In this document: positions 1-13,200 of the stretch, piece by piece
Position numbering within the stretch: the stretch's first letter is position 1
How the letters are laid out: every line of letters starts with the position of its first letter
Assembly (NCBI RefSeq): GCF_016545825.1
Contig: NC_052621.1
Coordinates: 10,874,199 to 10,938,198 of the forward strand
DNA: 64,000 nt
Reading direction: 5' to 3'
Source: Eucalyptus grandis
Lineage: Eukaryota; Streptophyta; Magnoliopsida; Myrtales; Myrtaceae
Position numbers and translations under genes: made by a program
Notes under the pieces: model-generated
Seen by the model: the letters and a program-made list of their open reading frames with translations, nothing else
Database searches by the model: none
What the model was told of the DNA's origin: nothing

Positions 1-1090
1 ATATCAAAGTTGTTCCCAATGCACTTTTTAATTATACTTCACCATTTCATAAAAACTTTCTAATCTAAAGTCAATGCAAAGGCTTTCTCCAAACACACCC
101 TTAATAGTCCGTAGACTATTTGGGATACACACAAGTATAAAGACTATAGGTGTATAATGTCAAAGGAAGAGGGACAAAGGAAGAGGGACATGGTTGGATC
201 ATCACTCCATAAACATTATTAATTCTAGGTAGTACGAAATTAGGTCAAAACAGCAAAAATAACATTACATTTGATTAACGGTTATTACATTACAGGTTAA
301 CTGCATTGACTATCTATTACGGTGTTTGCTTGCATTACTAAATATTACAGCTAAATTCCTATGGCAGCCAAAGCTGCAGTAGTTATCAAATGAATTCCCC
401 TCTGTATAATAGCCATTACAAACAGGTTGTGATGGATAATTCCAAAATAACCTTCTCTATCTTTTTCTTTCACTCACTCTGCCAATGTTAGATTATTTAT
501 TTAATCAAAATGCATGTCAATTATGACTAAATTTATTTAAATTATTTAAATTAATCATTTAATTATAACATTAATTTAATTTACTTTGACTTTAAATGCA
601 TATGATATCATTACTAGACGAAATATTAAATAATAGATCAACAATTGAAATAATAATAATTATGTTATCTTGATGAGACATAGCTACCTATTATGTTAAT
701 ATTATCCCTAATATAATTATCATATTAGTTGCTCCCTATTTAGTGCGGTTATCTAAATTTTCATGAATTGATATTAAATTATTCATAATATAGCTATCTT
801 CTTAATTTCTTATTATATTGATTTAATGCTAAAATTTCTGGAAATATAAAAATCTACATCATATGTAATAGATTATGCATTTCATAATTCATGTGAAATA
901 CTAAAGTCGTAAGTCGCAATCGACCATTAAAACCGATGATTACGGTGTCCCTGCTCATTCAAATTTTAAAGGATATTCCAGGAATTTCGGTGCCATGCAC
1001 CTCCCTTGGTACATATTTCAATCGTGATTTGAAACGGTCCAACATGTTATCCAGTTTTATTACATTACACAGCGCAACAAGCTGCTGCAT
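1..1090. other. AT-rich intergenic DNA
   Basis: No coding region is recognisable. The stretch is strongly AT-rich, especially between about 500 and 900, and forms the distal 5' flank of the guanylyl cyclase-like gene. I see no convincing TATA box or transposon ends. Confidence 0.5.
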
Positions 1091-1149
1091 TCCGGGTCGG
1101 GCGGCCGCGTTGACTCTCTGACTCGAGTCCCGCAAAACGACGCCGCGTC

Positions 1150-2296
1150 ACCGATTCCAGTATGCACTAGCGGGCCCGGCCTGGCTGGATATCTCCCCAA
1201 TAACAACAAACAACAATAACGACAGAAAGAAGAAGAAGAAGACGACGACTGGCCTCTCCTCCCTCCTCCCTCCGCCGCCGGTTGATCAATCGCCGTTCCG
1301 TTCCCGCCGCGACCGACGAACCGCTGCGGAGATCGAACCGGGCGGACGCGGATACGATCTCGCCGCTCCCCGATACGGACCCCCGCGCGGCGCGATTCCA
1401 GCGATTCTCCGCCGGTATCGTCTTCGCTTTCTCTCTCGTTCGTCTGCAATTTGCTGTTGCGGTCGTAGCGTGTCTTCTGTCGGTTGTCTGGTGTGTGCGT
1501 GCGTGCGCATGGTGGAGAATCCGTTGACTGCGACGCGCGTGCTGTTCGTTGCGGGGGAGTTTCCCGATTCTCCCGAATCGCGCGCAGAATCCGTCTGTGT
1601 TGTGCCCGCGTCCCTGCGTTTTGTAATTCGATGATTCTGCTCGCCGATTGATCCTCCCCTGTAAAACGCTGGCGGTCTTGGGTTGGGATTTGATGTGAAC
1701 GCAGATTTTAGTTGACTTAATGTATGTAGGCGTGCATGTATGTTGGAAAGGTTCTTCTTCTTTTTTCCTCTTTGGGGTGGAGGGGGCGGTACTTCGAGAA
1801 GATAACAGCGCCTGGCTAATGAGAGGGATTCCTTAGTTTCATTATATGCTAGTTGCTAAAGTATGGGAGTACGGGGATTGTATGCTGCGAACCAAATGAT
1901 GTAATTGCATTGATGCCATGACGGTAGGAGCTGTGCGTCCTTGGTTAATCGCCTCGTCTCATGACCACGCACTTTTTGACCATCGCAACTCGCCAACACT
2001 CTGTGCCTATGTATGCCAAAATGCCGGGAATACGCTCAGTGAGCTACTTTGGAAGTCATGTTTATCTCTAGACCGCATTGGAACTTCCATTTTATTTTCT
2101 TTTCTTTTAATTTGATTTCTTCCTCCTACTTATGACAGAAGTTTTGGTGTACATGAGCCATGAAGGCATCATGACAGCCATTAGTTGGAGACAGCTGTTG
2201 CTTTCACAAGCTAAGTCAGTAAATCATTTCTCGGGTTGCACTCATGGATGAGTTTTAGTGCTTTCAGTGAAATTCCATAATCCAATCTGGTCACTT
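1150..2296 (+). promoter_or_regulatory. Leader and 5' flank of the guanylyl cyclase-like gene
   Basis: Base composition changes abruptly at about 1090 to a GC- and CpG-rich segment (to about 1520), then returns to AT-rich DNA before the start codon at 2297. This is typical of a plant 5' UTR exon followed by a leader intron. A possible donor lies near 1490 and a possible acceptor (ttt-cag type) near 2269. A short open frame at 1282-1527 would be an upstream ORF if transcribed; it resembles no known protein. The UTR structure is inferred. Confidence 0.45.
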
Positions 2297-5200
2297 ATGT
2301 GGCCTTTATATTTTCTACTAAACAAGATTCTCAAGCCAGAAGAAGACGACGATAGTGTAGAAGTTCAAAGATCGGGTGAGGGACACCTGAGTTTGGTGGA
2401 GGATGGGAAATGCCATAAGGAAGCATTGCCTCGAGCACAATTTATTGAAGTTAGTGTCTGGTTCTGATAAACAATATGTACTGTTTGGTTTTCTGAAGCC
2501 AGATCCATAAATTTATTCCTTCATAGTAAAATATATGACAGGTGCCACATGTAAATCAGCTTTTTTCATGGGATTGTGGGCTTGCTTGTATATCAATGGT
2601 TTTGAGAACTATTGGCATTGAAACTTGCAGTGTTGACGCATTGGCTGACCTGTGCTGTACAAACAGGTATCCCCTATTGCTCCAATTTTCACATCATTCC
2701 GTATGTGTTATGATATAGTTATAATAAATTGGATTGATCTCACTTTTACAGCATATGGACAGTTGATCTGGCATACCTATTACAAAAGTTCTCTGTTAAG
2801 TTTTTCTACTACACCGTGACATTAGGTGCAAATCCAGGTTACTCAGATGAAACATTTTACAAGGTAATCATTTTTTTGGATATTAACATTTCCACACGTT
2901 AGTGTAACTTGCGAGTTGTGAAAGTGATGTTTTTGTTTTTAGTCAGATATTGTACTTTGTAAATTTTGTACTGTTGATATATTTCTATTAAGCATGTTTC
3001 ACTGTCAATTGTACAACAACAAAAATGAAGCTTTTTGTCACAGGATTGGTTTGACCACATGCGTGCTTTTGCGCCATTGTGTTCTGTCCTTTGCTATATC
3101 CTCCTTAATATTAAATTACGTGTTGAGTATCATACTGTGTTCTGAAAAATATTAAGCCAAAAGCTACGTTTAAAGAGGAATTATCTGTTCTTGAGGATCC
3201 TTCCTCGTATGGTATCAATACAGGTTCTTTAGTTATTGTCTTATCAACATGATCATCTAGCTATGATTTCCCAATGGAAGTTTTTAACTGCTTTAGTTTT
3301 TACTCTATTTATTTACAGGACCAGTTGCCCACGGATGTAGTTCGAGTGAATAAACTCTTTTGTGAGGCTATAGAAGCAGGAATTTCTATACGGGTAAACT
3401 CAGTGATTGCAAGATTGATTGTCAACTTATTGCAACATTCTATGTTTGTATCATTTTTATTAACTTGCTCGAACATCACTAGGATCTTACCATTCCTGAG
3501 ATAAGTTGATGAACCCTCTCTTTTAACAGTGCAGATCAATCAGTGAAGAACAAATCTCTTTGTTAATTTTGTCTGGAAAATATGTTGCAATTGCATTGGT
3601 TGATCAACATAAATTAAGGTAAATCGCTGTAAAATTTATTCCTTTTGAATTTATCGCCATTTGCTAGCTTTCCTTCCAACTGTCTTCTCATCATGAATAG
3701 CTCATCCAAAATCTGCCGTTACTTTTTTTAAATTTGTCCTTCTTGCCTAGTAACTAGCACACTTTCCACTTATGCTTATTTGTCTCCTCATTAACTTATT
3801 TCTATAGACCAACTTTTTCTCTGAGATCTGGAGATTAATGTGCTTGTTCCGAATTATTTACTGCAGTAGATCGTGGGTAGAGGATGTTTGTGCCTCTGGC
3901 TTGGGGGATAGTGGGCCTAGCTATACAGGTAACTTTATCACTTTTCTTGCGCAGGTGTGATACTTAGAGTTATATTTTAGTATTACAGAATTTCTGCAAA
4001 AGATGACCATTGTTAGGAGCACTTTGTTCAATTTGAGATTATTTGTACCTTTAAGATTGTCAAGTACTTCTATGCAGCCTTGTTGCTGATTAGATTTGTG
4101 TATTTCCTTGTTTGAGAGGATATATGAGAGCTACTTGCTGAAAGAATGGAGCTCTTGTTTTGGGTCAGTCAGTTCGTGCATCTCTATGTTTTGACTAGAT
4201 CAGAGACATCATATGTCAGTTTGAATTTAGTAATGGGAAAAAGAAACTGTTGAAGTCAATTGTTGAGCTGCTTTTAGAATTTGTAATGTTGATTTCACAT
4301 AAAAGAAGCCATTGCAGGACTAGCTGTCAAGGTGGAAAAACTTTTCACTTCCATAATCTTATTTCTGTCTTTAATTGATCAGTTCCCTCCTCACTTAAAC
4401 ATGTTTCTCATGACAAACCAATTATGAATTCCAAATATGGCTTGTGTCAATTCATGGATCTCATGTCTCACTTTAGGTCACTACATTGTGATATGCGGCT
4501 ATGATGCAGACGAAGATGAGTTCGAGATAAGAGATCCTGCCAGTTCTAGGTATCTCTCTTAATTCTTCAGCTCTTCAGTTTCTTCCTGATGTAAAAAGAA
4601 TCATGCAATATCTTGGAGATTAGTTACTATTTTTCTCCTTCTATGTGATTAGTTCATTGAGTGATCGGAAAACATATCGTGGAAATCAGTGATAATTCAT
4701 TAGTTTAGCCTTCAGCATCAGCCACAAATAAGCAATCCCTTGGGGAAAAAGGAAATTGTAGCATATAAAATCTAGATTAACTTCTATGGCACGCTAGGTG
4801 GTTATTATATGGTAACAAATGTCAACAGAAGTTCACATATGATCTCCTAACAGAAATAATTATTTGCTAGGGGCATCTATGAAATCCTTGAGCACATCTG
4901 TGCAGGCGTGTGCCTGGGACAAATGCATTGATGTATCTTGTGTGCGTCTACAAACTCATGTGCCCGTGACATATGCGCTGATGTGTCTTGTGTGTGTATC
5001 TGTGCATGCATATACCTGTGAAATATGCTTTGATCCATTTCCATTGCAATCTTTTGCTTTCTTGTGTAAATGACTTTGTTGATTATTTCACTTAAAAGTC
5101 CATCTTTGTTGTGCATGACTTAAAGGCTGCTCCTGTTAGTAAAAAAAGGCTGAAATCTATAGCGACCTTGTTGATGGGATTATTTGCCTTGGAAGATAAC

Positions 5201-6767
5201 AGTTTAGCATGTCTGCCTGTACTATTTGCATGGATTGATCTTGAGAATATCTTTATTGAGATTTGGGTGTTCTTGTTTTCAAGATCTTCTTTCTTAAACA
5301 CTTTGGAATTGGTTGTTACACGGGTGTCTAGTGTACATTGGGAGAATAAACTTTTATTTTCTTTCCTTAAAGGGAGAATAAATTCGGTTAATTGTGCAGA
5401 AAGCAAGATAAAGTTACATCAAGATGCTTAGGTGAAGCCCGCAAATCATTTGGCACAGATGAGGATATTCTTTTGGTAATCAATCATTTTTGCTGCGGAT
5501 TTTACATTTTCAGTATGTTGGCTATGAAGTAGATTATCGATCGAGCTCGGAGATTTAACTTCTCAGTACATTCATACTTTCTTCATGATTAATAGCTGCG
5601 CTCTTAGTTGTTAAATATTCATAGTTATAGAAAATTTATTTTAGGAACTTGGCTTGCATTCTGGCAACATCACCAGCTATGCCCGGTCACTATCCTCAAG
5701 TTAAGTTGTCTAAATACATAAGTCAAATTGGCTTGCTTAAGTGGCTTTGCCTCTTGCAAAGAGAGGAAATAAGTAGAATTGATGAGTAGAGTGAGAGGAT
5801 ACTTGTGGTGACTGTACATTTGGCTGGACACAAAAAAGATAGCATTTCTATTATGATTTACAAAAGCATTGGAACAATGAACGAGTAGTGGAAATTGGAA
5901 AGTGAAAGGAAATGACTTTTGGCAGTCTAGGCTATGGATATTTTGCAGTAGGTCGTTATCATAGGTGACTGAATTCCATGATGATTCAGGAAGGGTAATT
6001 TGATCACAGACCTAGTCAGGTTAAATACTTAAACTAACACATCTTTCTTAAATATAATTCAACATTTTTGAATGCTCTAAACGTACTTGGAGTTTCTTCC
6101 AGACTTTGGCTAGTACTACAAATTAAATGATTTATTCAGCAATGTCTTAAAATTATTATGTCAGAGAACTTTGTACCTCTTAAGCCAAAAAAAAAAAAGA
6201 ATATTCATATGCAAATTCCTAACAAGCTTAGGGAGTGCTAATGTTTTGATTGGACCGGAATGGAATGTTCTTTCTTTATCCTCTTCGCTTTTACTTTCTC
6301 CTTTTTCTGGTGTTGAGAGCAGTTTCTCCCACGATACTCGGCACTGAAGTGCTAATGATTTGTGTCTGGCATGTGGTCCATGGAAACCGTTGAAAACTGG
6401 TTTGACTTTCACTTTGTCTTGTGTGCCATATATTCAATGAAACATTTTGGCAATTGAGTTGCGTGCCATGAGCTTTTGGCTAATGGCTGCATTAAATTAC
6501 AAATTGTCAAACCATTGTCCCAGATAATTTTTCTTCTTGCTTCTAGGGAGCACTTCTGGATCTTCAGTCATTTTTAATAAGTAACTCCTACATTAGTTTG
6601 CTTAAAAAAAAAATTTGCTGGGTGTCGCACCTTTTGTCCAATTCCGAAAGTATTTTTCATGGCTTCATGTATCGCCTGAACCAACAGAATGGTTGAAGCT
6701 ACAGAAATGTTTAACCAACAGAATGGCCCCTTAATTTAGATTTTACATGCAGATATCCTTGAAATAG
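2297..6767 (+). CDS. GC1: Guanylyl cyclase 1-like protein (9 exons, 259 aa)
   Basis: Exons are 2297-2449, 2542-2666, 2752-2863, 3319-3393, 3530-3618, 3867-3928, 4477-4549, 5400-5475 and 6753-6767. All junctions are GT-AG with compatible phases, giving 780 coding bases including TAG. The product resembles plant guanylyl cyclase 1 (Arabidopsis GC1 type, about 270 aa). The start MWPLYFLLNK, the block SWDCGLAC (about residues 60-67), TNSIWTVDLAYLLQKF, GHYIVICGYD (206-215), EIRDPASS and RKSFGTDED are all present in order. Family members were described as soluble proteins making cGMP in vitro; the cellular role is unsettled. The start at 2297 was chosen over the earlier in-frame ATG (2258) because the family begins with this MWPL motif. 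The last exon adds only ISLK and is the least certain part. The gene looks intact and shows no relation to its neighbours. Confidence 0.88.
4905..5036 (+). repeat. Diverged tandem repeat inside intron 7
   Basis: Two full copies and one partial copy of a unit of about 60-70 bp (core: tgtgcc-tg-gacaaatgc-ttgatgt-tcttgtgtg) lie between exons 7 and 8 of the guanylyl cyclase-like gene. The open frames here are a by-product of the repeat and not exons, since splicing from exon 7 to 8 restores the family sequence. Confidence 0.6.
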
Positions 6768-9700
6768 AGCAAGAAGTGCAATAGCTCTCCTGGAAAACTT
6801 CATTCTGGCGGTCCTTGTAGCTGGAGTATAAGGGGTGTGATCAGGTGCACCCGCTATGCTAAACCCGACTGTTGATAATGAGTATTACAGTGGAATTACA
6901 TGTACAGCAATAACTTTGGAGTTCACGTGTACATTACATACATTCATTTGTATATGTGTATTCAATTGTTGCTTGTACATCGTTGTTTATATCAACTTCT
7001 TCACCTTTACTCAGTGATCCTGTACTTGTAATGGACAAAATTGAGTAAAGAAAACTTAGGATTATTTTTCACCTTTCCGACCAGTGCATGTTATGTTGAT
7101 CTAGCGGACCTGCTAAATACATAAGCTGGTTCCATGGTTCAAAATGTGGTCTAGCGAAGGGAAGAGTAGGCATGTGTAGGCATGTGATCGGATCAAGACT
7201 GTGCGGTGATTTAGGCTCTCTTGGATTGTTGGGATTGTTGGTGCACCTAAGCCTCGTTGGAGCGCCTAAATCAAGTCTTTTTTGGTATCAATTCCTCACT
7301 AAATCTCAAAAAGAGTTTTTAAAGAGAGAAGCTCTGGACGAGAAAATGGAACTTTGAAATAATCAGATGAACGAGATTGTATTTTCTAATGAGGGGGAGG
7401 GTACCGCTTCTTACACTAGTGGCCCTCGGATCACAACCATTAATTATCCTTCAATCCAATGAACGAGATTGTATTTTCTAACCTATTACCTATCGGCATT
7501 TATGTTGAGAGATTTATCCGCACAATTACCGTCCTGCCTATCTCTGGGAACATTCAGGAAGCTTTTGTGGGAATCTTGGTGATGTCTTCCCGGATCATGC
7601 ATGGTCCCTTAGATTGCGGAAATCTTGAAACCGTGACACATAAATGATAGTATTTTACAGTGATCCTCATCTTAATCTTTATTTCTTGTGTGTTCTATGG
7701 AGGCCGATGAGTCAAATTCGCGAAGTGGATCAGGATCCTCTAAATTCCCTTTTCCATAGTTAGGTAAAGTCGTTCTCTCAAGATTTAGACACAACATCAA
7801 TAAGGAAATCTGACGACTCAGTTGGCATATAATTTTTTCTGATTCTTTTCCCTTTTCCCCCTAATTTTTTATTTCCTTTTTTCTCTTAGTTCCACTTCAA
7901 CGCAACCCTTTATTTACTTATAAAAATGAATGAACGGAAAATATTTTTATTGTCCACCAAAATATTTAAACATAAATTACTATCGATAAAAAATATATTT
8001 TTATTAATTAATTAATTCAAGCAATCATTTTTAAAAATATATATTTTTTAAATCGACGGGCTCCTGGCTGGAAAGAGTAGTGGCATAATCTTTTGCCTGT
8101 AAACAATAAACATCTTCTGCAGAGACATGCGACATCCGCTTCTGCCACCACAGCAATTGCCACCATTTGCTATATATCTAGAGACAAGAAAAGGAATGAA
8201 TAAAAAAAAAAACCATTTATTTATACCTGATCCCATGACTCATACAGGCAAAACTGACATTTGCCTCTATAAGCATCATTATTCAATATGTCAGGTATTT
8301 CAATTAATGTATGGTCTTAAACCCTTTTTTCTTTGTTCTTTTATTTTGAAAAAGTACAATCAATATATTTCATAGAAAATTACCGCCTCCTGTTTTTGGT
8401 CCCTTGTAGTGACGGATCAACCGAGAGTTTGAGGATGCTTGCTTGCCTTGGAGTGGTAGCACCTCCTCGAAAGTAGCCCGACCGTTTGACCGTTGACCGG
8501 TTGACCGCGCCATCACCTTTCTTCTGATTGGCTGCGCTGGCGGCTGTGCATGTGAAGGGGGCCGTGCGTTGCCAAAGCGGAAGAAATAATTTCTTTTTTC
8601 GTCTCTTTTGTGTAGCCTTTTGAACCATGCGAGTGCAGCAGTAGCTCATAGGTATCCGATGCTCTTTTAATCTTCGACAGGTGTCGAGTCGTGTATTTTT
8701 CCCAAGACCATGCCGGTCGCGATTATAATATTCGGTTTTATAATTTGATGGGAATGTTGTGTGTTTTATCGACGTGGGTGTTTCAGTTCCGAGAGTGTAA
8801 TTTCATGGTAAATGGTTGTAACTAAGAAGAAAATAGAGAGATGTATTTGGATGGATGGAATTTACAACAAGATGTTTAGATTTTAGATTGAATATTCTAA
8901 TCTTGTATCAAAGCATGTGTCAATACCTTGAATCTTACACTCCCCTCTTAACTCGGTGCTCGTCTTTTGATTTGCAACAATTGACTTACACAAGATATGA
9001 ATCGTGCCCATTTTAGAAAAAACCTAAGCCCAGTCAGACATGCATAAAGAGTTGAGTTACACACGATGGAGTGTTGACTATAATATGCGGTGGCAATATT
9101 TTTATATGCATATTATCTATATCTACCTAATGATTTAAATTTTTAGATTGAATCTTTTGACAATAATGAAAATTAACTTATTAACTTTGTTTCCTTGCAA
9201 TTCAAGCTTGTAGTATGTGCATCGTCTAAATATTTTTCATGTTTTACAAAAAGCTATAGAGTTAACTTTGATTATGAAAAAAAAAAGCCAAAAGAGGTTT
9301 TAGATTGCAGCTTTGCCGAACCAAACAGTAAACACCTCCCCGACCTTGGAATAATGGAGTATGTGTATATCTATTGTTCTTGAAGAAATGAAGCTGTCTT
9401 CTTGCGGAAAAGAAGATATTAGCATCTAGATCCTATGGACTATATCTTCAATGTATGCCATACCACTTCACATGTATCCTTAGATTAGGTGGATCCTACA
9501 ATTCTTGTCCCATAGCGACGGGTGGTTCCAACATCCTCAAAAGACAGTTCCTCAACGAGTTAATAATTAATTAATAACAAAGAAAAATATATCTCTTTTA
9601 TCTGCCGAAGACATTTCAAACGTTGCAATGTTTTCGACACCTTGTATATGAAGCAACCAGCTAAAAATGAATCATCATCAGGCGCATTAAGATTAAGAAA

Positions 9701-10300
9701 CATTTCCTTTTGAGGGATCAAGGAAAGGATGGTTAGGAACTCTTTCACATCACAATGACTTGCAATTATTTACTTAGATTCAATGAGTAAAAATTGATGA
9801 GCTACTGATTCCGCTAGGTTTTCTTTTTTTAAACTTTGTCCTATATCTTCATTGAAATTTATTTTTGTCAATTGGATTCAAATTTCATGCAATCAGCGTC
9901 ATTTTCCCATCAAATTGACCCCTCTTAAGTCCACTTTTGTTGGGACTCTCTTCCTCTCTCTAAAGTAATCAATTAATCCATGTGAGGATAAGGGCAAATA
10001 ATAGTCACACATTTGCAGCTAGACTTGATCGTGGATCTAGCTACTCCTTGCTCTTTGTCAATGCCCTCCTTGCTCAGCGCATTTAGTGGGTGAGCCCACC
10101 AACATCCGACCATTTCACGAAGAAAATTTAGTACTTTTTAAATAATAAATGAACCTAAACATTGAGTTCTAATCTTAATTATTCAATCAAGTCTACTCTA
10201 TTAGAATACATAAATATCAAATCACACATTTATCTAATAAATTTTCGCTTTTTTAATAGCGAGCAATAATCTTGCGAAATCTCATGTGCCTACTAATTTG
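6768..10300. other. 3' flank and intergenic DNA without a recognisable gene
   Basis: The first few hundred bases probably include the 3' UTR of the guanylyl cyclase-like gene. A 23-bp direct repeat (7367-7389 and 7459-7481, period 92) is present. Open frames at 7172, 7459, 8127, 8380 and 9195 are short, have no recognisable domains and lie in AT-rich DNA. I see no RNA gene. Confidence 0.5.
8486..8506 (+). promoter_or_regulatory. Cluster of three W-box motifs
   Basis: TTGACC occurs at 8486-8491, 8493-8498 and 8501-8506, that is three copies in 21 bp. TTGAC(C/T) is the core bound by WRKY transcription factors. No gene is recognisable immediately on either side, so a promoter role is only a possibility. 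Confidence 0.4.
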
Positions 10301-11010
10301 ACCTAGTTGCCCTTCTCCACACGCAACCGTGACCACGGTGATGGGTCCGCCATTGCCCTCAAAGCAGCCATGGCGGAGGTGGCCACAGCCGAGTCAGATC
10401 AACCGCCACAGAAGCCTGTCTAATTCAGCTCTCTCTTTGGATTCTCAGGTGCCTCACAAAGCTTAAAGAATGACCCTGCCGGCAAAGTCTGGGCAGGGTC
10501 TTGCTGGCAGGGTCAGATTTCTCCGGACGAGAGCAACCCGCTTTTGCTCGTCACCTCGAGAAAATCTTGCAGGGAAGAAATGGTAAAGAACGACCTTAGC
10601 CAAGCAAAAGGGGCCCCCACCACCCTTTCCAGGAGCAGATGTGAACACGGAGACGCGCACAGCATCACGACGAGGGATCGATGAGTCGTCGCATGGACCA
10701 TTCGGGGGAAGAGAGATCTTCGTGCGCCTCGTCGTCTTGCGATCGCATACCGAAACAAGAAGCCCCCGACCGTTTCTGGGTTTTGAATTTTTTCGAATGA
10801 CTTGGAACAGTTCGGGGACGAGGGCAGACGATAGGAAAGTCCCCACCACCGTCACCGCCCACCACCACGACAAGACAAAGCAAGATGCGGCAACGAACGC
10901 ATCTGTCTCGGGATGTTTTGAAAGCGACTGTCGAGTTTTTGGAATCCCTTCGCTTTTGCTTTCGGCGGGAAAATTCAAAGCCTCGTTCGGTCCGTGACAG
11001 CAAATATAAT
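10300..11010. other. GC-richer island with overlapping open frames
   Basis: The segment is clearly richer in C and G than its surroundings and so stays open in several frames on both strands (for example 10463-10978 minus and 10641-10997 plus). None of the translations shows a recognisable domain, and opposite-strand frames of similar length argue against any one of them. It may be a relic, a regulatory island or a captured fragment. Confidence 0.3.
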
Positions 11011-11864
11011 GTTTTTTCTATCTTGGTTATGATCTAGCATGCCATTAGAATATCCACCTTCCATGGATTATATTATTGTTTTCTTTTGTTAAGGGTTGCT
11101 TTGCATATTTTATTACGAGTACGGTCGAATTAGGTTATGTGTTTCGTATTAGTTTGTAATTTTATTTGACTATGATGGTTTGTAATTTTTGTCGTGAGTT
11201 TCCTTTTGGGTCTCGAAAAGAATCTATCTCGATGGAATAAGTTGACATCTAAATCAGAGTTATATGTAATAAGGATTATGAAGTAACTAAAGAGATAAGG
11301 TGGTGTTTGGTAGCTCATATAAGATATTAATTATCCCATCTTAGGTTAATGACTGCCTTGGACAAGATATTTGAATTAGGTTGAATAAAGCCTCGAATAA
11401 CACCAACCAAGATGACAAAAATATTGATATAAAAAAAAATCTAAGAAAATAAAAAAATCCGTTCATTGTTCTAGGGACAAAGAAAGTTCTTCGTGCTTAA
11501 GCAATTTTGCCAACAACGTTGCTCGTAGTTGCTGAGCAGTGGTCACCGGAGATACATACATTCTCTCTCTCTCCGATGGGGTCTCAATTTCCAACCACCT
11601 AACACCGATGACCATTGAGCTATGGTCACATTGCCTTGGCAGGGTCGATGGGGGAATTTCCCTTAACTGTCCTTGCCCCCACACTAAGAGGATTTTTGTC
11701 GAGGGTGAACCATTGGCCACCACAACAATGTTGTGGTTGCCATGGGAAATCACAGCAATTTATCAAACACTTTATAGAATTAAATTTAGTAATATCTACT
11801 ACGATCCCAATATTTTATCAAAAGAATGATGGGATAACTTCAAATTTAAAAAATTTAGGGGACA
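11010..11864. other. Intergenic DNA
   Basis: No gene, RNA gene or mobile-element end is recognisable. Open frames at 11463-11872 overlap on opposite strands and have no family signature. Confidence 0.4.
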
Positions 11865-12310
11865 TGACATAAATATACATTAAATTTTGACTGAATGTGC
11901 AACGTCATTCCCAAACTTTCAATTTGTTTAATGCGATATGTGAACTTTTTGGTAACATTTAATTTAGTACATACACTAAATTAAATTGATCATTATATTT
12001 GAATTTAAGTTGGATATCTTATGTGGATAATCTGTGCATAACGTTATTTTTGTCTCACCGTTCAAATTATCGGATTGGAAGCAAAATCGATAAATTCCAA
12101 TCACTCCAATTAATAGAATGACAAAATTAAATATTTTCTAAAATATAGGAATAAAATTGATCACATACTAAAAGTCTAAAGATTCATCAAACAAATAAAA
12201 AATTAAGGGACGACACTGCATAATATGCTAAATTTTAAAAATTATATTGAACAAATTAAAAGTTTAAAACGACATCACATATTAGGTAAATTCAAGAACA
12301 ATTTGTGTCG
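11865..12310. repeat. Foldback (inverted-repeat) element, family II, copy 1
   Basis: The left arm carries phrases such as aactttcaatttgtttaatg and the right arm carries their approximate reverse complement (aacaaattaaaagtttaaa... followed by cacatta). The same pair of arms recurs at 15885-16285. An imperfect terminal inverted repeat around an AT-rich centre without coding capacity is the structure of a non-autonomous foldback or MITE-like element. Exact ends and target duplications were not resolved. Confidence 0.5.
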
Positions 12311-13200
12311 CTTTTCATCTGACCGATCATATCCTATCTCAATTAATATGTGGAGCGATGGAACGCAAGGATATCGTTACCAGTGGCACGCGCCGTAAAA
12401 TGAGAAGGGAAGAGAAAGAGGATTAGTAAGTAAATGACAAAAAAACTAGCTTGCCCAAGAGGGTTGGGTTGGGGGAGAGGGACTGGGAAGGGCTACACCC
12501 TTCGTTTTATCAAAAGAGAGAGAGACCCCACCACGGTACCCATCAAATCGAAACATTAATCTCCCCAAAAGACAACAACAACAGCGGAAAATTCGAAAAA
12601 GCTAAAGACGAAGAAACTTCCCGCCCTTTTGACTAACGGTACTGTCCTTTTCCGCAGGTCATGCCTCCTTCCTCCGGCGGGCCCCACCCGCTCACCCCTT
12701 TTCCCACTCCCCCCTCCCCATTCAATCCCCGCCCCCTCTTTTTGGCGGGAATTCCCTATCCATTCCGGTTAATTGCAGGGCCTCGGGTCCGGCGCCCCCG
12801 ATTGGCCAGTCCCGATCCGCGAGAGTTGACGGCCCCGGCCCGGTCCTGGCTCTTTCGCCCCTTGACGGCGCGGGCGACGGCCGTTACGATTCCGGACGTG
12901 GCGCGGAATGCGGCCGCCACGTCATCGGAGGTTCACGGATCCCCGCGCGGGCCCGGATAAGGAGGCTTGCACGCGCGCACGGACGGCGGTGATTCGATCG
13001 CTGCCTGGGTTCACGGGGTTTTGATGATACCCGCGGACTGGATAATTTCTCTCTTCGAGCTCCTATTTCTTAAGAGAGAAAAAGCCACAAAAAATCTAAA
13101 ATTTGCCAACTCTCTCACACATTTATCCGAAATCTTTTTTTGCAGCACCGTACAAGTGTCACACCATATAAATTTGAGGCTTTTAATGTTATAAAAAAAT
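12311..13200. other. GC-rich island without a recognisable gene
   Basis: About 12640-13050 is rich in CpG and contains an ACGT-core element (gccacgtcat near 12915) of the type found in plant promoters. The open frame 12661-12960 is proline-rich because of the C-rich composition and resembles no known protein. It could be an isolated promoter or first exon. Nothing downstream supports a gene. Confidence 0.35.

Noticed and set aside
4864..5431. Open frames between exons 7 and 8 of the guanylyl cyclase-like gene
   Set aside because: Splicing 4549 to 5400 restores the family sequence (PASSRKQDKV...CLGEARKSFGTDED). The frames lie in an intron with tandem repeats.
10463..10978. 171-codon open frame on the minus strand, with overlapping plus-strand frames
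   Set aside because: All frames are open because the island is GC-rich. None has a recognisable domain, splice context or family-like composition.
12661..12960. 99-codon proline-rich open frame
   Set aside because: The composition follows the C-rich DNA. There is no continuation, splice site pattern or known motif.
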